Assembly (NCBI GenBank): GCA_900545825.1
Contig: URAS01000013.1
Location: forward strand, 1-64,000
Length of the DNA: 64,000 nucleotides
Source: an uncultured Actinomyces sp.
GTDB taxonomy: Bacteria > Actinomycetota > Actinomycetes > Actinomycetales > Actinomycetaceae
Direction of reading: 5' to 3'
The first letter of the stretch is position 1, and every line of letters starts with the position of its first letter. Both the position numbers and the translations under genes were made by a program. Below are positions 1 through 9,172 of this stretch, piece after piece. The notes beneath the pieces were generated by a model that was not told where the DNA came from, searched no databases, and saw nothing but the letters and a program-made list of their open reading frames with translations.

Positions 1-305
1 ACGCCGCGCTGGCGGCCGCGGCCGACGCCCTCGTCGAGGCTGCGCGCGTCGATCCGCCCCAGGGCGCGGACTGTGCCGCGGACGTGGCGATCCTCGCGGC
101 GGCGCCCGACGCCGTGCGGGCGAGGGCGTTGCGGGCGCTGTCGGTCGCCGCGGGTGCGCGCGAGGGGGACCTGTCCGCAGCGCACGTCGCCGGCCTTGAC
201 GCATTCGTCACGTCGTGGAGTGGGCAGGGCGCCCTCGACCTGCCCGGCCGCGTGCGGGCGCGGCGCGTACCACAGTCCGAGACGCTGACCTGGTGGCGCG
301 ATTGA
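1..305 (+). CDS. tilS: tRNA(Ile)-lysidine synthetase, C-terminal end (partial)
   Basis: An open frame enters from the left edge (codons in phase with position 3) and ends at TGA 303-305, so only about the last 100 residues are present. The remnant is alanine-rich and ends with a basic stretch (LPGRVRARRV) and LTWWRD, as I recall for the C-terminal domain of actinobacterial TilS. TilS modifies the wobble cytidine of tRNA-Ile(CAU) to lysidine. The main support is context: tilS lies directly upstream of hpt and ftsH in many actinobacteria. The N-terminal PP-loop domain lies outside the window, so the call rests on context and a weak C-terminal likeness. Confidence 0.6.
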   Translation, partial: AALAAAADALVEAARVDPPQGADCAADVAILAAAPDAVRARALRALSVAAGAREGDLSAAHVAGLDAFVTSWSGQGALDLPGRVRARRVPQSETLTWWRD

Positions 306-330
306 CGGGGTTAATCCCTATGATGGAGGG

Positions 331-885
331 ATGGACGCATCAGAGCTGGGCAATGACCTCAAAGAGGTCCTCATTACTGAAGAGCAGATCAACGACAAGC
401 TTGACGAGATGGCGGCCGCCATCGAACGCGACTACGAGGGGCGCGAGCTCCTGCTCGTCGGCGTCCTCAAGGGCGCCGTCATGGTGATGGCGGATCTGTC
501 GCGTCACCTGCACCGTCACGTGGCGATGGACTGGATGGCCGTGTCCTCGTACGGCTCCGGCACCAAGTCGTCGGGCGTTGTGCGGATTCTGAAGGACCTC
601 GATGCGGACGTCCAAAACCGCGACGTCCTCATCGTCGAAGACATCATCGACTCCGGCCTCACCTTGTCGTGGCTGCTGTCGAACCTGCGTTCGCGCGGGG
701 CCCGCTCGGTCGAAATCGCGACGATGCTCCGCAAGCCGGACGCCGCGAAAGTCGACATTGACGTCAAGTATGTTGGGTTTGATATTCCCAACGAGTTCGT
801 GGTCGGCTACGGCCTCGACTACGCCGAAAAGTACCGCAACCTTCCGTTCGTGGGCCTGCTCAATCCCCACGTGTACGAGAACTAG
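331..885 (+). CDS. hpt: Hypoxanthine phosphoribosyltransferase
   Basis: Purine salvage enzyme that converts hypoxanthine (and guanine) plus PRPP to IMP or GMP in the cytosol. The 184-aa length is normal for the family. The PRPP-binding signature VLIVEDIIDSGLT is at residues 99-111, and the C-terminal region reads FVVGYGLDYAEKYRNLPFVG, the usual base-binding end. A purine-rich GGAGGG directly abuts the ATG, too close for a normal ribosome-binding site. A -10 hexamer TATGAT (319-324) ends 6 nt before the ATG, so the mRNA probably starts at the A of the start codon (leaderless). ftsH follows after 32 nt, the conserved actinobacterial order. Confidence 0.96.
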   Translation: MDASELGNDLKEVLITEEQINDKLDEMAAAIERDYEGRELLLVGVLKGAVMVMADLSRHLHRHVAMDWMAVSSYGSGTKSSGVVRILKDLDADVQNRDVLIVEDIIDSGLTLSWLLSNLRSRGARSVEIATMLRKPDAAKVDIDVKYVGFDIPNEFVVGYGLDYAEKYRNLPFVGLLNPHVYEN

Positions 886-917
886 CGGCCCAACCGTAAA
901 GGACGAACTACACACAG

Positions 918-2930
918 ATGGCGGCAACAAAAAAGAAGAAGCCGGCACGGTGGGTGCGCTGGGTGGCGCCCCTCGTTGTCGTCGGCGTCGTGCTGTGGGT
1001 GATCGCACAGCTCATGGCCCCCACCACCATCGATACGTCAGAGGGCATCGCGCTGCTCAAGGGCGACACGGTCGAACGCGTGGTTGTCAACGACGGCACC
1101 CAAAAGGTCGTCCTCAACCTGTCGAAGGAATACAAGCCCAAGGTCCGCAAGGATCAGACCAGCGTCGTCGCGCCGCAGCCCTCGAAGAAGGTGTCCTTCA
1201 CGTTCACCCGCGCGCAGGCCGAGCAGGTGGACCAGCTGATCCAGAAAGACGACCCCAGTCAGGGCTTTAACTCGACCCTGCCGACGGGCGGCTGGTGGCA
1301 GGGACTCCTGCAGATCATCCTTATGGCGGCCATCTTCTTTGGTTTCATCTGGCTGCTGAACACGCGGATGGGCCCGGGGGGCGGCATGTTTGGCCCCGGC
1401 GCTTTCGGGAAGTCCAAGGCCAAGAGCGCCGACGCCGACCGGCCGCGCGTGACGTTTGCCGACGTCGCGGGCGAGGACGAGGCGGTGGAAGAGCTGCGCG
1501 AGATCCACGAGTTCCTCTCGTCGCCCCAGAAGTTCCGCGCGGTCGGCGCTCGGATTCCCAAGGGCGTCCTCCTGTACGGCCCGCCGGGAACCGGCAAGAC
1601 GCTGCTGGCCAAGGCGGTCGCCGGCGAGGCCGGGGTGCCGTTCTATTCGATGTCGGGTTCCGAGTTCGTCGAGCTGTACGTCGGCGTCGGCGCCCAGCGC
1701 GTCCGCGACCTGTTTGAGCAGGCCAAGGAGCATTCGCCGGCGATCATCTTCGTCGACGAGATCGACGCCGTCGGCCGCCACCGCGGCGCCGGCATGGGCG
1801 GCGGCAACGACGAGCGCGAGCAGACCCTCAACCAGCTGCTCGTCGAGATGGACGGCTTCGACGAGTCGACGAACGTCATCTTGATCGCGGCGACGAACCG
1901 TCCGGACGTCCTCGACCCGGCGCTGCTGCGTCCCGGCCGTTTCGACCGGCAGGTCAGCGTCGAGGCGCCCGATTTGAAGGGCCGCGAGGCGATCCTCAAG
2001 GTCCACGCCAAGGGCAAGCCGATGACGAATGACGTCGACCTCGCCCAGGTTGCCAAGCGGACGCCCGGTTTCACGGGCGCCGACCTGGCGAACGTCCTCA
2101 ACGAGGCCGCCCTGTTGACGGCCCGGTCGAACGCCGACCTCATCGACACCCGCGCGATCGACGAGGCGATCGACCGCGTGATCGCCGGCCCGCAGAAGCG
2201 CACGCGCGTGATGAACGATCACGACAAGCTGGTCACCGCCTACCACGAGGGCGGCCACGCCCTCTGTGCGGCGGCGCTGCGCTACACCGACCCGGTCACG
2301 AAGATCACCATCCTGCCGCGCGGCCGGGCGCTGGGCTACACGATGGTCATGCCGACCGAGGATCGCTACAACAAGACGCGCAACCAGATCCTCGACGAGC
2401 TGGTTTACGCGATGGGCGGGCGCGTTGCCGAGGAAATCGTGTTCCGCGACCCGTCGACCGGCGCGGCCAACGACATCGAGAAGGCGACGGATGCCGCCCG
2501 CAAGCTCGTCACTGATTACGGCATGTCCAGCAAACTGGGCACGGTCAAGCTCGGCAACGAGGACACGTCCGCCTACATGGGGGCGCCCGGGTCGGGTGCG
2601 CGCGACTACTCCGAGGACGTCGCGGCGATCATCGACTCCGAGGTGCGCACCCTGCTTGACGCCGCGAACCGCGAGGCCTGGCAGATTCTGACGCGCAACC
2701 GGGGAGTCCTCGACGCGCTGGCGACCTCGTTGATCGAGAAGGAGACGATCCTCGAGGGCGAGCTCGCGGACCTGTGGAAGGACGTCGTCAAGCAGCCCGA
2801 GCGCGAGACGTGGTCCTACGGCGCTGACGGCGCGGTGCCGGGCGCGGTCCTTGGGCACCCGGTCAGCGAGTCCGAGAACACGGTGCCGACGGCGCCGGTG
2901 CCCCCGGAAATCGAATTCCCGACGAAGTAA
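918..2930 (+). CDS. ftsH: ATP-dependent zinc metalloprotease FtsH
   Basis: Membrane-bound AAA+ protease that degrades misassembled membrane proteins and regulatory proteins. Two membrane segments are visible: residues about 15-33 ([17 protein letters not shown]) and about 130-146 ([18 protein letters not shown]), with an extracytoplasmic part between them. The AAA domain has Walker A GPPGTGKT (221-228), Walker [12 protein letters not shown], and the SRH region with [19 protein letters not shown]. The zinc protease motif HEGGH is at 443-447. The 670-aa length is typical, and the tail ([16 protein letters not shown]) is short and proline-rich. An AAAGGA stretch lies about 14 nt before the ATG. 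It is probably co-transcribed with hpt and followed immediately by folE. Confidence 0.98.
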   Translation: MAATKKKKPARWVRWVAPLVVVGVVLWVIAQLMAPTTIDTSEGIALLKGDTVERVVVNDGTQKVVLNLSKEYKPKVRKDQTSVVAPQPSKKVSFTFTRAQAEQVDQLIQKDDPSQGFNSTLPTGGWWQGLLQIILMAAIFFGFIWLLNTRMGPGGGMFGPGAFGKSKAKSADADRPRVTFADVAGEDEAVEELREIHEFLSSPQKFRAVGARIPKGVLLYGPPGTGKTLLAKAVAGEAGVPFYSMSGSEFVELYVGVGAQRVRDLFEQAKEHSPAIIFVDEIDAVGRHRGAGMGGGNDEREQTLNQLLVEMDGFDESTNVILIAATNRPDVLDPALLRPGRFDRQVSVEAPDLKGREAILKVHAKGKPMTNDVDLAQVAKRTPGFTGADLANVLNEAALLTARSNADLIDTRAIDEAIDRVIAGPQKRTRVMNDHDKLVTAYHEGGHALCAAALRYTDPVTKITILPRGRALGYTMVMPTEDRYNKTRNQILDELVYAMGGRVAEEIVFRDPSTGAANDIEKATDAARKLVTDYGMSSKLGTVKLGNEDTSAYMGAPGSGARDYSEDVAAIIDSEVRTLLDAANREAWQILTRNRGVLDALATSLIEKETILEGELADLWKDVVKQPERETWSYGADGAVPGAVLGHPVSESENTVPTAPVPPEIEFPTK

Positions 2931-2933
2931 CCG

Positions 2934-3503
2934 ATGTACGACCAGCCGGCAGTCGAGAGGGCGATCCGTGATCTGCTGATCGCCGTAGGCGAGGACCCCG
3001 ACCGCGAGGGGCTTGATGGCACCCCCGAGCGGATCGGGCGGTCCTACCGCGAGATTCTCTCCGGCATCGGCGCCGACCCGTCCGAGGCGTTGGCGACGAC
3101 GTTCAACATCGGCCACAACGAGATGGTGCTCGTCCGCGATATCCCGTTTTATTCGCTGTGTGAGCACCACATGCTGCCGTTCTTCGGCACCGCCGCGGTG
3201 GCGTATGTGCCGTCCGACGGCCGCGTCACCGGGCTAAGCAAACTGGCGCGCGTCGTCGACGGCTACGCCCGCCGGCTGCAGGTCCAAGAGCGGTTGACCA
3301 GCCAAATCGCCGACGCCCTCGTCGACCGGCTGGCCCCGCGGGGCGCCGCCGTTGTCATCGAGGCCGAGCACCTGTGCATGACGATGCGCGGCATCCAAAA
3401 GCCCGGGTCGCACACGGTGACGTCGGCGCTACGCGGCCTCATGCGCTCCGACGAACGCACCCGCGCCGAGGTCATGAGCCTCATGACCCGCGTCGGCCAC
3501 TAG
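2934..3503 (+). CDS. folE: GTP cyclohydrolase I
   Basis: First step of folate synthesis: GTP to 7,8-dihydroneopterin triphosphate. The protein is 189 aa, a normal length, starting at the first ATG, 3 nt after the ftsH stop. The N-terminus has the family pattern [19 protein letters not shown]. The zinc site matches the family: C76 and H79 in [10 protein letters not shown] and C148 in [15 protein letters not shown]. The tight spacing to ftsH suggests one operon. A nested palindrome (family A) separates it from folP, whose own -10 element suggests a separate start of transcription. Confidence 0.97.
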   Translation: MYDQPAVERAIRDLLIAVGEDPDREGLDGTPERIGRSYREILSGIGADPSEALATTFNIGHNEMVLVRDIPFYSLCEHHMLPFFGTAAVAYVPSDGRVTGLSKLARVVDGYARRLQVQERLTSQIADALVDRLAPRGAAVVIEAEHLCMTMRGIQKPGSHTVTSALRGLMRSDERTRAEVMSLMTRVGH

Positions 3504-3517
3504 GCCACCCTTCTGGA

Positions 3518-3607
3518 CGAAACGCTCACCTCTCCCGCGAAACGCTCACCTAAAGTGTTAAACCTGCCGGTTATCGGGCAGAAATGACATGGTAGGTGAG
3601 CGTTTCG
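3518..3607. repeat. Family A intergenic palindrome, copy 1 (left arm doubled)
   Basis: The arm CGAAACGCTCACC occurs twice on the left (3518-3530 and 3538-3550) and its reverse complement AGGTGAGCGTTTCG closes the unit on the right (3594-3607). The loop holds a second dyad around GCCGGTTATCGGGC. It lies between folE and folP. The other copies are at 17799, 37913, 47929 and 58503. There is no run of T after the stem, so it does not look like an ordinary terminator. Confidence 0.85.
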
Positions 3608-3688
3608 GTTTGGGCGGGGGAGGGCGCCGCCGGGCTTTTGCCCTGCCCCGGGGGCGTTGGCCGTTTTCGCAACACTTCTCCAGATACA

Positions 3689-4558
3689 ATGGAGCCCGTG
3701 TCACCCATCACTTATCGCCACACGCCAGCTGGACCCCTGCCTCGCGCGCTGCGGCCTCAGCCCGGCCGGTGCCTCGTTATGGGTGTCCTCAACGCCACGC
3801 CGAACTCGTTCTCGGACGGTGGCCTCTACGATTCTCTCGATGCGGCGCTGTCACACGCGCACGAGATGCTGGCCGCAGGCGCCGACATTATCGACGTCGG
3901 CGGCCAATCGACACGCCCAGGCGCTGAGGACGTCACGCCCGAGCAGGAATGGCAGCGCATCGGCCAGGTCGTCACCCAGCTGGCGGCCGAGGGCGTCACC
4001 GTGTCGGTCGACACGATCCACGCCCAAACGGCCCGCCGGGCCGCGGAAGCCGGCGCCGCCATCATCAACGACGTCTCGGGGTCGCTGGCCGACCCCGACA
4101 TGTCGGCGGTCATCGCCGACCTCCCGGTCGCCTATATCTGCCAGCACTGGCGCGGAAACCCGCAGATCATGGACACGCTGACCGACTACCCGGCAGGCGT
4201 CGTCACCGGCGTCCTCGACGAGCTGGCCGAACGCCTCGACACCCTGGTCGACGCCGGCGTCGGCACCGACCGCATCATCCTCGATCCCGGCCTGGGCTTC
4301 GCCAAGACGCACGACCAATCGTGGCAGCTGCTGGCCGGCATCGATCGCTTCGTCGCCACCGGATTCCCCATTCTGATCGGCGCCAGCCGCAAACGATTCC
4401 TCGCGCTCGCGGGCGGCGAGGACGTGCTCAGTCGTGACCCCGCCACCGCCGCCGTGACCGCCCTCAGCGCGGCCCACGGCGCCTGGGGCGTGCGCGTCCA
4501 CGACTGTGCGCCGTCGGCAGCGGCGGTGCGGGTCGCCAGCCTCTGGAAGGAGCACTGA
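3689..4558 (+). CDS. folP: Dihydropteroate synthase
   Basis: Condenses para-aminobenzoate with hydroxymethyl-dihydropterin diphosphate; target of sulfonamides. Both family signatures are present: NATPNSFSDGG near residue 35 and ADIIDVGGQSTRPGA near residues 65-80. GASRKRF lies toward the C-terminus. The frame is open upstream to a GTG at 3596, but that lies inside the family A palindrome and would add unrelated residues, so ATG 3689 is preferred. GTG 3698 is an alternative: a TACAAT hexamer (3685-3690) sits 7 nt before it, as expected for a leaderless start. The stop overlaps the next start (TGATG), which indicates translational coupling. Confidence 0.95.
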   Translation: MEPVSPITYRHTPAGPLPRALRPQPGRCLVMGVLNATPNSFSDGGLYDSLDAALSHAHEMLAAGADIIDVGGQSTRPGAEDVTPEQEWQRIGQVVTQLAAEGVTVSVDTIHAQTARRAAEAGAAIINDVSGSLADPDMSAVIADLPVAYICQHWRGNPQIMDTLTDYPAGVVTGVLDELAERLDTLVDAGVGTDRIILDPGLGFAKTHDQSWQLLAGIDRFVATGFPILIGASRKRFLALAGGEDVLSRDPATAAVTALSAAHGAWGVRVHDCAPSAAAVRVASLWKEH

Positions 4559-7500
4559 TGACACGGACAGGTTTTGGCCCCCTGGCGGGGCTCGACTGTA
4601 TCCAGTTGGCCGGCATCTCGGCGCAAGGCCGTCACGGTGTGTTCGCTTTCGAACGCACTCAGGGCCAGACGTTCGTTGTCGACCTCGACATGTACTGCGA
4701 CCTCTCGGCGGCCCGGAAGTCCGACGAGGTCGCCGACACGGCCGACTATTCGCAGATCGCCGCCGCGGTCCGCGACATCATCGAGGGCCAGCCCTACAAC
4801 CTCATCGAGGCGCTGGCCGAGGCGATTGGCCACCGTGTCCTCCAGTTCGACCAGGTCAGGGCGGTGCGGGTCCGCGTCCACAAGCCCCATGCGCCGATGG
4901 ACACCCCGGCCGGCGACGTCGCGGTCACCGTGTGGGTGGGTCTCGACCGCCTGCCGCAGCCGGCCGACCAGGGCCAGGCGGGCGACGAGGCCGACGAGCA
5001 GCCGCGTCACTGGATGGAATACGGCCAGGTCGACCCGGACGGGCCCGACTTCCCGGGCCTCGATCGGCAGCCGCGCAAGCCGCGCTCGGTCGTCCTCGCG
5101 TTGGGCGCCAATCTCGGCAACCGCGAGCAGACGCTGCGCGATGTCGTCGGCGAGCTGGACAATTGGGAGGGCATCGGCGTCACCGAGGTGTCGCCGCTCG
5201 TCCGCACCGCGGCCGTCCTCAAGCCCGATCAGCCGTCGCAGCCGGACTACGTCAACGCCGTCGTCCTCGTCCAGACCGTTCTCTCGCCGCGGGAGCTGCA
5301 GCGGGTCACCCAGACCCTCGAGGCGCGCCACGGCCGCGTCCGCGGCGAACAGTGGGGGCCGCGGCCGCTGGATATCGACATCATTTCTTACGAGGGCGTC
5401 ACCTCCCAGGATCCGACGCTGACGCTGCCGCATCCGCGCGCCGCCAAGCGGGCGTTTGTCCTGGTCCCGTGGCGTTATATCCGTCCCGACGCGCACCTGT
5501 ACGACCTCGGCCCGATCAGCGAGCTCGCCGAGCAGGCGCCTGACCGCGCGGGCATCCGCTCGATCCACCCGAACTGGCTTTTGGAGACAGGATCCAGCGC
5601 GGGCGAACCCGAGCCGCTGCCGCTGCCGAAGTGGGAGTCGGTGCGCGAAACCCCGCAGCCGCGGATCCTCGACGACCCCGAATCGATCGTCCTCGACGAC
5701 CATCCGGTCGACCAGCGCTTCACGCTCGACCGCATCTCCAAGCCCGGCAAGGCGCTGGGGATCGCCGGCGTGACCGCGGGCGTGGTCAGCGCCAGCGAGG
5801 CGGCAAAGAAGCAGGTCGTCCCCGGTTCCAAGCCCACCGAGATGGTCCAGCAGCCCGGCCTGTGGCAACGGATCAAGGCATTCTTTACCGGCAAGAAGGC
5901 CGAGCCCACGAAGGTTGCGATCGTCGACACCGAAGAGGTCACACGCGAACCCAAGGCCCTGCCCGAGCCGCTGCCGGCGCCCTCGGAACCCGTCGTCGTC
6001 GACGACGAGCCGGTGACGGCGGTCGAGGGCCTGGACACGAAGTCGCTGCACCAGCTCGACACGGCCGCGCTCAGCCGCGTGATGCCCGCCGCAGAAGGCG
6101 ACGCAGAGGGCGTTGTTGAGGGCGCTGCGGAGCCGTCGGCCGAGTCGGCGCCCGCGTCCGAGCCGGAGGAGACGCAGGTCAGTGAGCCTTCGATGAAGCC
6201 CGAGGACGTCGAGTCCACGGCGACGCCTGTGGCGATTGACGAGGTCGAGCCGGCTGAGGAGCCGGCCGCCGCCGAGCCCGAGACCCCGGCTGAGCCCGAG
6301 GCGCCCGCCCCCGCGCCCGAACCTCCGGCCGAGTCTGCCGAGACCACGGCGACGCCGGTCGCGATTGACGAGGTCGAGCCGGCTGAGGAGCCGGCCGCCG
6401 CCGAGCCCGAAGCTCCCGCCCCCGCGGAACCCGAGGTCGCGCCGGAAAGCGAACCGGAACCCGCCCCCGCCCCCGGCGACGCCGACGAGGCCGTCGAGGA
6501 CGCGCCGGTGGCCGACACGATCGACTCGCTGGTCTCCGCCCAGGACACGTCGCACGACGCGGACAGTGCCCCCCACCCCCATCGCGGCGCGCACGTCGCG
6601 CACGACGGCCAGGACGACGCCGAGGCCGCTCCGGAAAGCGAACCGGAACTCGAGGTCGCGGCCGAACCCGCCCCCGAGCCGCCGGCCGAACCCGCCCCCG
6701 AGCCGCCGGCGGAACCCGCCCCCGCCCCCGAGCCGCCGGCGGACGACACCGCAGGTGACGCTGAACCCCAGGATGCCGCGGCGCCGAAGATTCCCGGCCC
6801 GCCGGCCCCGGGCGAGGGCCCGGCGCCCTCGTGGGACGACGATGACGACGAGGGCGAGCCGACGCAGCCGATTTCGCTGGCCGACATCGACGCGCAGTCC
6901 CAGGTCCCGCGCCCGGATCCCACGCCGTCCGAGCCGCTCAAGCGCCAGTCGCTCAAGGACCGGATGCGCTCGTTCTCGCCGGTTCCGCCGCCCGCGACCA
7001 ACGCGCCGCAACCCGAGATCCCCAAGGGGCTGGCCCAGAAGTTCGCCAAGGTCGACCTCGACGAGGACGCCTATGTGAGCGAAGCCGCGCTCGAGGCGGA
7101 AGAGGCCCACGAGGCTCCACACCCGCACACGCCGACGGCGGCCACTGGCGCGCACATCGCCCGCCATGCTCCCGCGCCCGGCCCCGCGCCGGCGCCGCCG
7201 CAGGCTGCCGAGCCGCCGGCGACGACGGGTGCGCACGCGGCTCGTCCGGCCCCCGAACCCCCGGCCCCGCCGCAGGCCGACGAAGCCCCGGCCGTGACCG
7301 GCGCGCACGCGGCCGTCCGCGCGCCCGAGTCGGAGGTCCCGCCCCCGCCGCTGCTGGACGACGCGCCCGAGCCGCCCTCGGCCCAGCCGCTCAGCGAGGC
7401 CGACATTCAGCAGGCCGCGGCGCTCAGTGCGAAGCCGGAGTGGAACGACATTCTGCGCCCGACGACGACGGGCACGATCCCCGTCATGCGTGACGGTGTG

Positions 7501-7569
7501 CTGCCCGATGCGTTGAAGACGTCGGATCACCAGGCTGCAGGGGACGACAAGGAGGAGCCCGAGCAGTGA
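4558..7569 (+). CDS. folBK: Dihydroneopterin aldolase / HPPK fusion with a long disordered tail
   Basis: A bifunctional folate enzyme. Residues about 5-125 are dihydroneopterin aldolase (ISAQGRHGVFAFERTQGQTF). Residues about 178-335 are 6-hydroxymethyl-dihydropterin pyrophosphokinase, with LALGANLGNREQTLRD and the signature WGPRPLDIDIISY. From about residue 340 to 1003 the protein is low-complexity and rich in Glu, Pro and Ala. The tail holds a duplicated block around ATPVAIDEVEPAEEPAAAEPE (coding from about 6218 and 6347), EPAPEPPA repeats and three GAH-containing repeats near the C-terminus. FolB-FolK fusions are known; a tail of more than 650 residues is very unusual. The start overlaps the folP stop and the stop overlaps the next start (GTGA). 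Confidence 0.93.
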   Translation: MTRTGFGPLAGLDCIQLAGISAQGRHGVFAFERTQGQTFVVDLDMYCDLSAARKSDEVADTADYSQIAAAVRDIIEGQPYNLIEALAEAIGHRVLQFDQVRAVRVRVHKPHAPMDTPAGDVAVTVWVGLDRLPQPADQGQAGDEADEQPRHWMEYGQVDPDGPDFPGLDRQPRKPRSVVLALGANLGNREQTLRDVVGELDNWEGIGVTEVSPLVRTAAVLKPDQPSQPDYVNAVVLVQTVLSPRELQRVTQTLEARHGRVRGEQWGPRPLDIDIISYEGVTSQDPTLTLPHPRAAKRAFVLVPWRYIRPDAHLYDLGPISELAEQAPDRAGIRSIHPNWLLETGSSAGEPEPLPLPKWESVRETPQPRILDDPESIVLDDHPVDQRFTLDRISKPGKALGIAGVTAGVVSASEAAKKQVVPGSKPTEMVQQPGLWQRIKAFFTGKKAEPTKVAIVDTEEVTREPKALPEPLPAPSEPVVVDDEPVTAVEGLDTKSLHQLDTAALSRVMPAAEGDAEGVVEGAAEPSAESAPASEPEETQVSEPSMKPEDVESTATPVAIDEVEPAEEPAAAEPETPAEPEAPAPAPEPPAESAETTATPVAIDEVEPAEEPAAAEPEAPAPAEPEVAPESEPEPAPAPGDADEAVEDAPVADTIDSLVSAQDTSHDADSAPHPHRGAHVAHDGQDDAEAAPESEPELEVAAEPAPEPPAEPAPEPPAEPAPAPEPPADDTAGDAEPQDAAAPKIPGPPAPGEGPAPSWDDDDDEGEPTQPISLADIDAQSQVPRPDPTPSEPLKRQSLKDRMRSFSPVPPPATNAPQPEIPKGLAQKFAKVDLDEDAYVSEAALEAEEAHEAPHPHTPTAATGAHIARHAPAPGPAPAPPQAAEPPATTGAHAARPAPEPPAPPQADEAPAVTGAHAAVRAPESEVPPPPLLDDAPEPPSAQPLSEADIQQAAALSAKPEWNDILRPTTTGTIPVMRDGVLPDALKTSDHQAAGDDKEEPEQ

Positions 7570-8048
7570 CGCCGATCAGGCGAGGGCTACTCGTCGTCAT
7601 TGGTGCGGCGGTGGCGTTTGTCGCGTTCGTCCTCACGTCGATGGTCGTCGCGCGCGGCGGCACGCCCCTGCTCGTCAACCCCCTGGTCTCGCTGGCTCCG
7701 ATCGTCGCGATCTTGGCCCTGGTCAAGGGCGGTTTGGCGGTGCGAAAGCTCAAGCGGCACGAGGCGACACGGATCACGCCGCCGCAGGCCGCGACCGTCG
7801 CTGTGGCGGCGCACGCCGGCGCGATCTGTGGCGCGATCGTCGCCGGCTACATGGTCGCCCAGCTGGCAGTTGCGCTGATGGCGGGCGATTCGCACCTCAT
7901 GATGATGCAGGCGGTCGGTGCCGCCCTCACGGCCGCGTCGGGCGTCGGGTTGGCGGTCGCCAGCTGCATCGTCGAGACGTGGTGCACGATCGACGACGAT
8001 GACGACGACGTGTCGGGAGCCGCGGGCGCCCAGGCGAGCCCGGCCTGA
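7566..8048 (+). CDS. DUF3180 family membrane protein
   Basis: A 160-aa membrane protein starting at GTG 7566, overlapping the folBK stop. Four hydrophobic segments can be seen (about residues 8-28, 34-52, 77-99 and 112-135), with the conserved-looking RITPPQAATVAVAAHAGAI before the third. The C-terminus is acidic (IDDDDDD). Proteins of this family follow folK in many actinobacteria, including mycobacteria (folE-folP-folB-folK-DUF3180). The function is unknown; the constant position suggests a role linked to the folate operon, or simply a conserved operon. Confidence 0.85.
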   Translation: MTPIRRGLLVVIGAAVAFVAFVLTSMVVARGGTPLLVNPLVSLAPIVAILALVKGGLAVRKLKRHEATRITPPQAATVAVAAHAGAICGAIVAGYMVAQLAVALMAGDSHLMMMQAVGAALTAASGVGLAVASCIVETWCTIDDDDDDVSGAAGAQASPA

Positions 8049-9040
8049 TGCCCGGCGCCGTCCCCCGCACCGGGCGCGCGGCTGGCGCGACCCGTCCCGC
8101 AGCACCGACGATCGACGAGGACGCCCTCGCCCGCGTAAGAGCCGAGCTGTCGGCGTGGTATCCGCAGGTCGCCCGCGATTTCCCGTGGCGTCGACCCGAC
8201 CGGACGCCGTGGGGCGTCCTCGTGTCCGAGGTCATGGCGCAGCAGACCCCGATGATGCGCGTCGAGCCCCGCTGGGACGAATGGATGCGCCGCTGGCCGA
8301 CCCCGGCCGCCGCGGCCGCCGCGCCGCGGTCGGACGCGCTGCGCGTGTGGGGCAACCTCGGGTATCCGCGCCGGGCGCTGCGGCTGCTCGAGGCCGCCGG
8401 GGCGATCGCCGCCGATCCGGCCCTGGCCAGCCTGTTTACCCGTCCCGCGTCGGACGTCGGTCAAGTCCCCGCCGACATCGACGCGCGCCTGCGCGCCCTG
8501 CCTGGCGTCGGCGACTACACGGCCGCCGCCGTCGCCGCGTTCGCGCTGGGGCGCCGCGCCCTCGTCCTTGACACGAACGTCCGACGCGTCCTTGCCAGGC
8601 TGTTCGCCGGCGTCGACCAGCCCGCCGGCGCCCCCAAAGCCGCCGAGCGTGCCCTCGCCGAGGCTGTCTGGCCCGACGAGGATGCCCCGGCCGCGGCCTG
8701 GTCCGCGCACGTCATGGAGCTTGGCGCCCTCGTGTGCCGCGCGCGGACGCCGTTGTGCGACGAATGCCCGGTGCGCGGCGAGTGCGCGTGGCTGGACGCC
8801 GGGTCGCCGCGCCGCGACGCCCCGCTGGCCCGGCAGGCGTGGGCGGGCACCGACCGCCAGGCCCGCGGGCGCATCTTGGCGGCGCTGCGGGCGACGTCGG
8901 GTGCCGTGACGCGCCGCGAGGCCCTGGCCGTCGCGACCCTGCCGGGCGCCGACGTCGACCAGGCGCCGCGCGCGTTGGCCTCGCTGAAAGCCGACGGCCT
9001 CGTGTGCGTCGAGGGCGACCTCGTGTCCCTGCCGCGGTAG
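8048..9040 (+). CDS. mutY: A/G-specific adenine glycosylase MutY
   Basis: Base-excision repair enzyme that removes adenine mispaired with 8-oxoguanine. The 330-aa protein has DFPWRRPDRTPWGVLVSEVMAQQT with the catalytic Glu in EVMAQQT, the helix-hairpin-helix region LPGVGDYTAAAVAAFA, and the catalytic Asp in LDTNVRR. The [4Fe-4S] ligands are C-x6-C-x2-C-x5-C (CRARTPLCDECPVRGEC). No clear NUDIX-like C-terminal domain is visible; instead there is a short region resembling a winged helix. The start overlaps the previous stop (TGATG), so mutY ends the folate operon. Confidence 0.93.
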   Translation: MPGAVPRTGRAAGATRPAAPTIDEDALARVRAELSAWYPQVARDFPWRRPDRTPWGVLVSEVMAQQTPMMRVEPRWDEWMRRWPTPAAAAAAPRSDALRVWGNLGYPRRALRLLEAAGAIAADPALASLFTRPASDVGQVPADIDARLRALPGVGDYTAAAVAAFALGRRALVLDTNVRRVLARLFAGVDQPAGAPKAAERALAEAVWPDEDAPAAAWSAHVMELGALVCRARTPLCDECPVRGECAWLDAGSPRRDAPLARQAWAGTDRQARGRILAALRATSGAVTRREALAVATLPGADVDQAPRALASLKADGLVCVEGDLVSLPR

Positions 9041-9172
9041 GGGCCCTGCGCGCCGACGTGCCCGTTCATGTGCCGCGACGCCGCCCGTCCCCCCCGCGCC
9101 CCGAAATGCGCACCCGCCGCGAACCGGCGTGCCCGGCGCGGCAGCGGGCGCCAGGGCCGATAGGGTCGAAGC

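Noticed and set aside
3596..3688. N-terminal extension of folP
   Set aside because: These codons lie partly in a family A palindrome and add 31 residues unlike the family; ATG 3689 or GTG 3698 fit better.
4186..7530. An antisense open frame of about 1,100 codons opposite folP-folBK
   Set aside because: Composition (Arg/Gly repeats) reflects the reverse of the Pro/Glu/Ala tail; no start signal or family likeness.
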